Source: an uncultured Erysipelotrichaceae bacterium (GTDB lineage: Bacteria; Bacillota_I; Bacilli_A; RF39; UBA660). From it: a stretch of 5,481 nt of DNA. Positions within the stretch are counted from its first letter, which is position 1. Each line of letters starts with the position of its first letter. Positions 1-5,459 of this stretch are shown piece after piece. A program made the translations under genes and the position numbers. Location: assembly GCA_902782915.1 (NCBI GenBank), contig CACZOV010000105.1, positions 1-5,481 of the forward strand, read 5' to 3'. The notes under the pieces were generated by a model. It did not search any database, was not told where the DNA came from, and saw only the letters and a list, made by a program, of their open reading frames with translations.

Positions 1-818
1 TGTAATTCATAAGCATTATATACATTTTCCATTAATGAAATAACTGTCATTGGTCCTACTCCTTTAGGAACTGGTGTCATTAAAGATGCTTTCTCAAATA
101 CAGAATCATCAACATCTCCATAAATTATTCCATCTACTCGGTTAATTCCAACATCAACAATAATACTATTATCTTTTACCATATCTTTAGTAATTAGTCC
201 TTTTTTTCCTACCGCAACTATTAAAATATCAGCCTCTTTTGTATATCTTTCTAAATTCTTTGTTTTTGAGTGACAAATTGTAACAGTTGCATTTTGATTT
301 AATAATAGATGAAATAAAGGAAGACCAACTAATTTACTTCTTCCAACTATTACAACATTTTGTAATAAATCAACTTTGTATGTATTAAGAAGTGTTAAAA
401 TTCCTTTTGGAGTACAAGGAACTATACATTCTTCATTTTTAACTAATTTTAAAAAGTTTTCATTCGTAAGACCATCTACATCTTTTAATGGTGAAACTGT
501 ATTTACAATTTTTTCTCGATCTAAGTAAGATGGAAGTGGAAGTTGAATAATAATTCCTGTTATATTAGAATCATCATTTAGTTTTTTTATTTCTTCAATT
601 AAATATTCTTCTTTTACAGTATCAAAATGCTTGTTTATAAAATTATATCCAATCATTTTAGCCATCTTTTCTTTTTGCTTTATATATATTTCACTTGCTG
701 AGTTTGCTCCTACACTAATAACTACTAGTGTTAACTTTTCATTTAAATTTTCTACTTTTTTTATTAACTCTTCTTTTAATTCTAAACTTAACTGTTTTCC
801 ATCCATTATTTTATTCAT
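1..818 (-). CDS. folD: Bifunctional FolD: methylenetetrahydrofolate dehydrogenase / methenyltetrahydrofolate cyclohydrolase (3' end cut by window)
   Basis: Cytosolic one-carbon enzyme that interconverts 5,10-methylene-THF and 10-formyl-THF by an NAD(P)-dependent dehydrogenase step and a cyclohydrolase step. I translated the frame by hand and 272 codons are open to the window edge. The family length is about 280-290, so only a few C-terminal residues are missing. Seen: the MDGK opening (5-8), the catalytic Y-x3-K pair Y45/K49, GIIIQLPLP (88-96) with Q92, KDVDG (112-116) with D115, PCTPKG (134-139), the nucleotide-binding GRSKLVGLP (159-167), CHSKT (182-186), and PVPKGVGPMTV (249-259). The last motif usually reads PGGVGPMT; here Lys replaces the first Gly. 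The start at 818 has an AAAGGA ribosome site about 9 nt upstream. A second in-frame ATG (codon 5) is less likely. The first 8 nt overlap the end of the upstream metallopeptidase gene (ATGAATAA), which suggests coupled translation. Confidence 0.97.
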   Translation of the reverse strand, partial: MNKIMDGKQLSLELKEELIKKVENLNEKLTLVVISVGANSASEIYIKQKEKMAKMIGYNFINKHFDTVKEEYLIEEIKKLNDDSNITGIIIQLPLPSYLDREKIVNTVSPLKDVDGLTNENFLKLVKNEECIVPCTPKGILTLLNTYKVDLLQNVVIVGRSKLVGLPLFHLLLNQNATVTICHSKTKNLERYTKEADILIVAVGKKGLITKDMVKDNSIIVDVGINRVDGIIYGDVDDSVFEKASLMTPVPKGVGPMTVISLMENVYNAYEL

Positions 819-1452
819 AGTTATTTAATTCCTTTCTCAATTTTTTATAATCTTTTAAAACACTTTCAACTAAATTCCAAAATTCTTTTGAGTGATTAGG
901 ATATACTAAATGTGATAATTCATGTACAATTACATAATCTAAATATTTAATATCCTTTTTAATGAGTTCTAAATTCAAAGTAACTCTTTTGGTTTTTACA
1001 TTGCAAACTCCCCATCTTGTTTTCATACTTCGAATAGTAAGAGTTGGATATGGTATTTTTAAAGGAAAATCTTTATATATTTTATTCAATTCATCTTTAA
1101 AAATAATTAAAGCTTGTTTTTTTAACCATTTATCAAGCATATCTTTATTTTTAATAAAAATTTTATCACTTCCCAATATAATATCTTTATTATTTAAAAT
1201 AATAATATCATATTTGTTTCCTAAATAGTAAAACTCTTCTTGTTTTTGTCTTTTTTTATTTATTTTATTAATCATTTTAAGAATGCTTTTTTGATTATTT
1301 TCAATTAATCTTAACAAGTCTTTTTCTTTTGTAAAATAATTTGTAGTAATGTAAATAGATAAATCATCTTTTACTCTTAAATAAGTATTCTTATTAGTTT
1401 TTTTTCTAATAATTATTACATTTATTTCTTGATCATTTAATTTGAATTTCAT
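811..1452 (-). CDS. YgjP/DUF45-family zinc metallopeptidase-like protein
   Basis: Predicted cytosolic protein of 213 residues with the YgjP-like (DUF45) metallopeptidase fold; substrates of this family are poorly known. Seen: a lysine-rich N-terminal half (1-130), a family-typical RSMKTRWGVC segment (141-150), then the zinc site HELSH (177-181), with H177 and H181 as ligands and E178 as general base. PNHSKEFW (185-192) follows, where H187 is the likely third ligand. There is no signal peptide or membrane segment. The ORF can be opened at a GTG at 1458, but I place the start at the ATG at 1452 because AAGGTG (1456-1461) lies just upstream of it and MKFKLN is a normal beginning. The stop overlaps folD by 8 nt. 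A promoter lies immediately upstream (1466-1494), so this gene and folD probably form a two-gene unit. The link to folate metabolism, if any, is unknown. Confidence 0.9.
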   Translation of the reverse strand: MKFKLNDQEINVIIIRKKTNKNTYLRVKDDLSIYITTNYFTKEKDLLRLIENNQKSILKMINKINKKRQKQEEFYYLGNKYDIIILNNKDIILGSDKIFIKNKDMLDKWLKKQALIIFKDELNKIYKDFPLKIPYPTLTIRSMKTRWGVCNVKTKRVTLNLELIKKDIKYLDYVIVHELSHLVYPNHSKEFWNLVESVLKDYKKLRKELNNYE

Positions 1453-1455
1453 AAA

Positions 1456-1461
1456 CACCTT
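1456..1461 (-). promoter_or_regulatory. Ribosome binding site that decides the metallopeptidase start
   Basis: AAGGTG on the minus strand ends 3 nt before the ATG at 1452 and covers the alternative GTG start at 1458, which has no Shine-Dalgarno sequence of its own. This favours the ATG. The spacing is short. The predicted transcription start (about 1459) falls inside this site, so either the real start lies a few bases upstream or the message is nearly leaderless. Confidence 0.55.
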
Positions 1462-1465
1462 AATT

Positions 1466-1494
1466 ATTATACCATATATAAAAAGTATGATAAA
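1466..1494 (-). promoter_or_regulatory. Extended -10 promoter for the metallopeptidase-folD unit
   Basis: On the minus strand a perfect TATAAT (1471-1466) is preceded by TGG (1474-1472), giving the extended -10 form TGnTATAAT. Seventeen bp further upstream is TTTATC (1494-1489), a poor -35 match (3 of 6). An extended -10 can make up for a weak -35. The -35 part lies within the hairpin of the terminator of the preceding gene. Confidence 0.65.
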
Positions 1495-1509
1495 TACTAT
1501 TTATCACAC
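1480..1509 (-). terminator. Intrinsic terminator of the 425-residue protein gene, overlapping its stop codon
   Basis: On the minus strand GTGTGATAAA (1509-1500) pairs with TTTATCATAC (1494-1485): 10 bp including one G-T wobble, with a 5-nt loop TAGTA (1499-1495). TTTTT (1484-1480) follows directly. The stop codon TAG (1499-1497) is in the loop, and the last coding codons form the 5' arm. The stem is A+T-rich, as expected in this genome, so termination may be partial. Confidence 0.65.
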
Positions 1510-2774
1510 TTTTCACGATATCTATATTGTAAAATTTCTGAATTTTCTAATTTTGTATATCCATCAGGCATTTCACTTTCTAAGATATAGTCAGTATATA
1601 TTGTATTCTTAGTTATTGTTCTTGATTGATAATAAGTTTTTGTAACATCTTTAGTAATAGTATCTTGATATTTATAATATGTAACGGTTTTATATGTTGT
1701 AACATTTTTACATGTTTTTTCTGTTTTATATGTACACTCAACTTTTCCAATTCCTAATGATTTACAGCTATAGGCTGAATTATCCCAACTAGAAAGTATT
1801 TTTGTATAAGTACTTCCCCCACTACATTTTTTAGTAGTTGTTGGAATTTTTTCGGTTCTTGATGTAATTACTCTTCCTTCTTTACTACTTGGTTTAGTAG
1901 TTGATTCTTTACTCCAGCTAGTTGTAGTTGTTTCACTTTCAACTTTATCAAACATTTGAACTTGTACGTTTTCATTACCAACAATTGGTGTTGTTGTAGG
2001 TGTACTCCAATCTGAATATGATACTTCTTCTTTGTATCCACGAACTAAAGTTCTTGTTTCTTGTTCTATATCAACTCCGTGAGGTGGATTATTTGTCCAC
2101 TCAGAAAAATCTTTACAAACTTTTACTTGAGTACTTTCTTGATTTGAATTTACAGGAACTTTGTCACTTGTATCACTCGATTCATCAAATGAATTATCAG
2201 TTAATTCATTTGAATTATTATTTTCTAATTCAGTTATTAATTCATTTAAATTTGATACATATTTTTCTCCATTACAAGTTAAACAATTTCCTTCTAAATC
2301 ATAATAATAAGATACAGTATCTCTCTTATCGGCACAGATTAAGTCAACTTGTAAAAGATAATCATTTAAATTTTTAGTTAAAGTTGATTTAGATGTATTA
2401 TATGCACAAACATTACCATTTGAATCTTTTATACTATAAATTCTTTTTTCTTCAACTAATTTTTTTAAATTAATAGATAAAGTCTCTTTATTATTAGTTG
2501 GTAAATTATTTGTTTCTAAGAAATACTTCATACTTGCATCTCTAATGGCGTTTATATTTTCATTAAAGACTAAAGCACTATCTCTTTTAGAACTATTATC
2601 TATAGTATTCTTGGAAACATTACGATTTTTAATCTTAAAAAATAAAAAGATAAGCAAAACAATACATAAAACAACTAAAAATATTTTTAATAAAAATCTT
2701 AAATTAAATGGTTTTTTAGAATTGTTATTTTCTTCATAATCACTATAATCAAATTCATTTTCTTCAGTATACAT
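1497..2774 (-). CDS. Membrane-anchored cell-surface protein of unknown function, pilin-like ectodomain and Cys/Thr-rich tail
   Basis: I cannot name this 425-residue protein. Layout: an acidic cytoplasmic N-terminus rich in Glu, Asp and Asn (1-19), a short basic stretch (20-30), one hydrophobic segment (about 27-47) followed by KIKNR, then an outer part. Residues 70-165 (an AIRDASMKYFLETNNLP start, a 'LKKLVEEKRIYSIKDSNGN' middle, Cys at 123 and 147) recall the outer domain of type IV pilin-like proteins of Bacillota. The typical prepilin cleavage motif (GFTLIE-like) is absent, so I infer an anchored, unprocessed protein. A Ser/Asn/Asp linker (185-215) leads to a tail (220-425) rich in Thr, Tyr, Ser and Trp, with WS/WT-type motifs at 226, 256 and 287. 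Ten outer cysteines (123, 147, 164, 167, 220, 317, 337, 347, 355, 423) include a CLTC pair and could form disulfides. No LPxTG sorting motif is visible. The start has AAAAGGGGGT 6 nt upstream. The gene stands alone between its own promoter and terminator. Confidence 0.9.
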   Translation of the reverse strand: MYTEENEFDYSDYEENNNSKKPFNLRFLLKIFLVVLCIVLLIFLFFKIKNRNVSKNTIDNSSKRDSALVFNENINAIRDASMKYFLETNNLPTNNKETLSINLKKLVEEKRIYSIKDSNGNVCAYNTSKSTLTKNLNDYLLQVDLICADKRDTVSYYYDLEGNCLTCNGEKYVSNLNELITELENNNSNELTDNSFDESSDTSDKVPVNSNQESTQVKVCKDFSEWTNNPPHGVDIEQETRTLVRGYKEEVSYSDWSTPTTTPIVGNENVQVQMFDKVESETTTTSWSKESTTKPSSKEGRVITSRTEKIPTTTKKCSGGSTYTKILSSWDNSAYSCKSLGIGKVECTYKTEKTCKNVTTYKTVTYYKYQDTITKDVTKTYYQSRTITKNTIYTDYILESEMPDGYTKLENSEILQYRYREKCDK

Positions 2775-2780
2775 ATATAT

Positions 2781-2790
2781 ACCCCCTTTT
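2781..2790 (-). promoter_or_regulatory. Strong ribosome binding site of the 425-residue protein gene
   Basis: AAAAGGGGGT on the minus strand, 6 nt (ATATAT) before the ATG at 2774. The run of five G residues stands out in this A+T-rich DNA and fixes the start codon. Confidence 0.8.
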
Positions 2791-2800
2791 GTAGTTACAT

Positions 2801-2829
2801 ATTATACACTAAAACCATTATTTTGTCAA
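2801..2829 (-). promoter_or_regulatory. Perfect-consensus sigma-A-type promoter for the 425-residue protein gene
   Basis: On the minus strand TTGACA (2829-2824), a 17-bp spacer and TATAAT (2806-2801) match the housekeeping consensus at all twelve positions. The DNA upstream (2831-2850) is rich in T and A runs and could act as an UP element. Transcription should start near 2794-2792, giving a leader of about 18-20 nt that holds little beyond the ribosome site. This predicts strong expression in growing cells. I saw no clear operator, though a weak inverted repeat lies upstream at 2853-2873. Confidence 0.85.
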
Positions 2830-2917
2830 GTAAAATGATAAAAACAAATAACATAGATATTTACAAAATCTATACTTTTATCTTTTTTATATTCATATAT
2901 AAAATATATTTTTCATT

Positions 2918-2956
2918 AAAAAAACATTTCCTTTTTATCTAAGAAATGGCTTTTTT
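2918..2956 (-). terminator. Intrinsic terminator after ybeY, possibly bidirectional
   Basis: On the minus strand CATTTCTT (2948-2941) pairs with AGGAAATG (2932-2925): 8 bp including one G-T wobble, with an 8-nt loop. Seven T residues (2924-2918) follow. The other flank carries six A residues (2956-2951 on the minus strand), so the plus strand also reads as a stem plus T-run. It lies 23 nt past the ybeY stop and would end the yqfC-yqfD-VanZ-ybeY transcript. Confidence 0.7.
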
Positions 2957-2971
2957 ATAAATTTATATAAA

Positions 2972-3415
2972 TTATCTTGTAATTCCTGCTTTGTTTAAAA
3001 TCTCATCTTGTAAAGAAAACATAACTATTTCATCTTCTTTTTTCATATGATCATATCCAAGTAAATGAAGCATTCCATGAACTGATAAAAAGCAAAATTC
3101 TCGTATAAAAGAATGACCATATTCTATACTTTGACTATGAGCTTTTTCAATTGAAATATAAATATCCCCTAAAACCCTACTTTCTGGATTAAAAGTCTTA
3201 TCATCTTCTAATGCAAAACTGATAACATCCGTTTCTCGATCAAGTCCTCGATATTTTTTATTAAGTTCATGAATAAATTTGTTATCGACAACAATAATAT
3301 TAAATTCACATTGCTTTATATTTAATAGATCAAGTCCAATTTTTAAAACATTTTCAACCGTTTTAAAAACATCATCTAGATCTTCTTTAGTTTCATTAAA
3401 TAATCCTATTTCCAT
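2972..3415 (-). CDS. ybeY: YbeY endoribonuclease (16S rRNA maturation factor)
   Basis: Zinc-dependent single-strand endoribonuclease, known in other bacteria for 16S rRNA 3'-end processing and 70S ribosome quality control; it acts in the cytosol. The 147-residue length is normal. Seen: the YRGLDRETDVISF segment (55-67) containing the conserved Arg56 and the TDVISF strand, GDIYIS (83-88), and the signature HGMLHLLGYDH (113-123), whose H113, H117 and H123 are the zinc ligands. The start at 3415 has GAGGT about 6 nt upstream. That site overlaps the TGA stop of the upstream VanZ-like gene, and the gap is only 7 nt, so translation is probably coupled. It is the last gene of its unit, followed by a terminator. 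phoH, its usual neighbour, is not in the visible operon. Confidence 0.97.
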   Translation of the reverse strand: MEIGLFNETKEDLDDVFKTVENVLKIGLDLLNIKQCEFNIIVVDNKFIHELNKKYRGLDRETDVISFALEDDKTFNPESRVLGDIYISIEKAHSQSIEYGHSFIREFCFLSVHGMLHLLGYDHMKKEDEIVMFSLQDEILNKAGITR

Positions 3416-3422
3416 ACATACC

Positions 3423-4016
3423 TCACATCATCATATATAAAAGTATTACTATAAGAATAATAATTGCTGAAGTTAAAATTGTACTAATTGTCCTTTTAGA
3501 CATTTTATCTGTAACAATTTCGAGTATTCTATAAATAAAATATCCAATCATTCCACCAACTAAGTTAAGTAAAATATCATCAACATCAAAACATCTTCCT
3601 ATAACAAGTTGTACACATTCAATTGATAAACTAACTAAAAAGATTAGAAACAAAGCTATTCTTTTTTTATCAAGTCTTAAATAATAAGATGCAAAAAAAC
3701 CATATGGCATAAAAAGTAAAATATTACCAACTACATTTTTATAAAATAAATTAGATCCTATTGAATATCTTGTTAATTCTTTAAATGGTATAAAATTATT
3801 TCCATAGGATATTACATCTTGATAAGTTACAATTTGAAAAAACATTAAAATATAAATAACAAAGATTAGTTTTAATAATTCTTCATAAACAATAAATCTC
3901 TTCTTATTTTTTATAACGTAAGTAATTCGTAAAGAAATTAATGCAATAATTGTTATTGCAACAATAGGCCACGTTGTTTCCATTACAAACATTACATCAC
4001 TTGCTAATTTAAACAT
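3423..4016 (-). CDS. VanZ-like family integral membrane protein
   Basis: Multi-pass membrane protein of 197 residues. The family is named after VanZ of the vancomycin-resistance transposon, which raises teicoplanin tolerance. Most chromosomal members have no proven role, so this should not be read as a resistance gene. Seen: hydrophobic segments at about 16-35, 45-66, 94-113, 119-138, 147-166 and 177-196. The family motifs are NNFIPFKE (73-80), NVVGNILLFMPYGFF (94-108), and SIECVQ...R..DVDDILLN...GG (131-155), with E133, Q136, R141, D144, D146, D147 and N151. The start at 4016 is supported by AAGGAG 5 nt upstream. It lies 42 nt after yqfD and 7 nt before ybeY, in the place where phoH and yqfF stand in B. 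subtilis. It is the only gene here ending in TGA. Confidence 0.9.
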   Translation of the reverse strand: MFKLASDVMFVMETTWPIVAITIIALISLRITYVIKNKKRFIVYEELLKLIFVIYILMFFQIVTYQDVISYGNNFIPFKELTRYSIGSNLFYKNVVGNILLFMPYGFFASYYLRLDKKRIALFLIFLVSLSIECVQLVIGRCFDVDDILLNLVGGMIGYFIYRILEIVTDKMSKRTISTILTSAIIILIVILLYMMM

Positions 4017-4058
4017 ATTAACTCCTTATTTGTAAGATTTTATATAAAATTAAATAGA

Positions 4059-5186
4059 CTACTTAGATTTTTCTTCAATTTTTCTTACATCAGTGATATT
4101 TTCATAAACTTTAAAGAAAATATCTACATCTATTGTACTATTATTTACAACAATTTTCAATTTTTTTTGTTCTAAAATTCTTGAATCTTTTGGAAGTTCA
4201 TTTAAAAGTTTTTCACGAGCTATCTTTACACCTTCAATATATGCATCATCTATAGTATACAAATCATCTATTATAACTATTTCTTTTACCTCTTCTAAAC
4301 TAAATTTAACTGGTATATATTTATGACTAAAAATATTAATTTCTTCTATCTCTTCATTTTGAAATTTTTTTCCTATTTTTATACTTTTATTAAAAAAATT
4401 AATATTTAACCTTTTTAAAGAATTTCCTGTATAGGATTTTTCATAATAAGCAAAAGGATAAGATACATGAACATTATACCAAGTTTCCCCATATATAGTA
4501 GCACTAGCATGTACTAAATCAACAACACTATCTTTATGAGTAATACTTCCTGTTACAATTATATCTCCTTTTTTTACATAATCATTTAATTTTTTTACAA
4601 TACTCCCACTTCTTGCATCAATTGATAAAATAATAGCATTTTTTAAAGCAACTATATCAACAGGAGTTTTATCTTCTTCTAATTCTTTTATAACTCTCTG
4701 TTCAACATTTACAATATATCGAGTTCCGCTTCTTGTTATTTCAATCCAATCTATTTGATCTTTATTGTCTTTTATAATTTTCTTTTTAACTTCTTCTTTT
4801 TGATTAAAACTTTTTACAAATTTATATAAACTAATACCATTTTTTGAAAGTTCTTTTTTTACTAATTCTTCAATTTCTTTATTATTTGTTTTTATTTCAA
4901 TTGAAAAAATTATATTTGATAAAAAGAATAAATATCCAAGAGAAAGAAAAAAGAAAATAAAAAAAAGAAGATTATTTTTAAATATATGTTTATATTTTAT
5001 TAATCCTTTAAAATCAACTAGTTCTATTTCATAGATCTTTTGAAATTTCATGATTTTATCATAGTTTTCTTTATCAAGAGATAAATAATAAAAGTCACCT
5101 TTTCTTTTAATATTTAATATAGAAATAGAATAATGAATTAGTCTATTAAAATATTTTGAACTAACTTTTACAATATAAAGATCCAT
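4059..5186 (-). CDS. yqfD: YqfD-family sporulation membrane protein
   Basis: The YqfD family belongs to the endospore programme of Bacillota. In B. subtilis it is made in the mother cell under sigma-E together with YqfC and is needed for normal sporulation; its biochemical role is unclear. This copy has 375 residues, close to the family length. Seen: a soluble N-terminal part (1-69), one hydrophobic segment (71-94), and a large domain after it with WIEITRSGTRYIVNVEQR (147-164), the family-typical 'GTR-x-V-x-V' strand. Next come VDIVALKNAIILSIDARSG (176-194) and DYVKKGDIIVTGSI (202-215), which look like a small beta-barrel or lipoyl-like hairpin. YGETWY (232-237) and a charged C-terminus follow. 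The start at 5186 has AGGGG about 5 nt upstream; this site overlaps the yqfC stop (TAGGGG), and the gap is 8 nt. The pairing with yqfC strengthens the call. Confidence 0.88.
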   Translation of the reverse strand: MDLYIVKVSSKYFNRLIHYSISILNIKRKGDFYYLSLDKENYDKIMKFQKIYEIELVDFKGLIKYKHIFKNNLLFFIFFFLSLGYLFFLSNIIFSIEIKTNNKEIEELVKKELSKNGISLYKFVKSFNQKEEVKKKIIKDNKDQIDWIEITRSGTRYIVNVEQRVIKELEEDKTPVDIVALKNAIILSIDARSGSIVKKLNDYVKKGDIIVTGSITHKDSVVDLVHASATIYGETWYNVHVSYPFAYYEKSYTGNSLKRLNINFFNKSIKIGKKFQNEEIEEINIFSHKYIPVKFSLEEVKEIVIIDDLYTIDDAYIEGVKIAREKLLNELPKDSRILEQKKLKIVVNNSTIDVDIFFKVYENITDVRKIEEKSK

Positions 5187-5194
5187 TATATCCC

Positions 5195-5422
5195 CTACAA
5201 TTCTATAGATTTAATAATTCCACCAATTAATACTTCTCGATCAAGTAACTTTAATAAGGTTAAATCATTACCTTTTATTACTATTGTACTATCAATAGTT
5301 TTAAATATAATTTTAGATTCTGTAAGCAAAATAATATCATCAAAATTAACTATGTTTAGTTTACTATCTATATAATTTATTTTTAGTTTTTTAGAATTAA
5401 TAAAATCTCTTAAATCATTCAT
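5195..5422 (-). CDS. yqfC: YqfC-family sporulation protein (YabP/YqfC fold)
   Basis: Small 75-residue soluble protein of the YabP/YqfC family, found with YqfD in spore formers. In B. subtilis it is expressed in the mother cell and its loss impairs sporulation; its mechanism is not known. Seen: a chain of short beta-strand-like stretches, NIVNFDDIILLTESKIIF (23-40), TIVIKGNDLTLLKLLD (46-61), and a closing EVLIGGIIKSIEL (63-75) that matches the usual family ending. It is a little shorter than the B. subtilis protein at the N-terminus. The ATG at 5422 is preferred over the adjoining TTG at 5425. No clear Shine-Dalgarno sequence precedes either, and an in-frame stop lies 6 nt upstream of the TTG, so no longer start exists. 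Identification rests on the C-terminal pattern plus the yqfD neighbour. Confidence 0.8.
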   Translation of the reverse strand: MNDLRDFINSKKLKINYIDSKLNIVNFDDIILLTESKIIFKTIDSTIVIKGNDLTLLKLLDREVLIGGIIKSIEL

Positions 5423-5428
5423 CAATTT

Positions 5429-5459
5429 ATTTTATGAAATTTTTGTAAAATTAGTACAA
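5429..5459 (-). promoter_or_regulatory. Possible weak promoter for yqfC
   Basis: On the minus strand CATAAAAT (5436-5429) resembles a sigma-E -10 element (one mismatch to CATACAAT) and also contains TAAAAT, one mismatch from the sigma-A -10. TTGTAC (5459-5454) is a possible -35 but sits 19 bp away. Transcription would begin almost at the start codon. In DNA this rich in A and T such matches arise easily. The gene may instead be read from a promoter beyond the window. Confidence 0.2.

Noticed and set aside
631..1228. Plus-strand open frames opposite folD and the metallopeptidase gene
   Set aside because: They are hydrophobic shadows of Lys/Asn-rich minus-strand coding, a known artefact in A+T-rich genomes.
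2000..2377. Plus-strand open frame of 125 codons inside the surface-protein gene
   Set aside because: It lies antisense to a gene with a strong promoter and ribosome site, its product is a Leu/His/Tyr-rich low-complexity string, and no ribosome site or family motif supports it.
2545..2739. Plus-strand open frame of 64 codons
   Set aside because: Antisense to the membrane segment and head of the surface protein; no start signals.
2853..2873. Inverted repeat ATAGAT / ATCTAT with a 9-nt gap, between the ybeY terminator and the consensus promoter
   Set aside because: Only 6 bp, all but two pairs A-T, no T-run after it, and over 20 bp upstream of the -35. An operator is possible but not supported.
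3423..3425. Possible Mycoplasma-type code (TGA as Trp)
   Set aside because: The VanZ-like gene ends in TGA, and reading through would add only a few codons, so this alone proves little. However, Trp codons examined are TGG and all genes are full length under the standard code.
3423..4016. Reading the VanZ-like gene as a glycopeptide-resistance gene
   Set aside because: No vanA/H/X/Y/R/S partner is present and the family is common on Bacillota chromosomes with no proven resistance role.
4017..4058. Terminator or promoter between yqfD and the VanZ-like gene
   Set aside because: The palindrome has no G-C pairs and no T-run, and no -35/-10 pair with acceptable spacing is visible.
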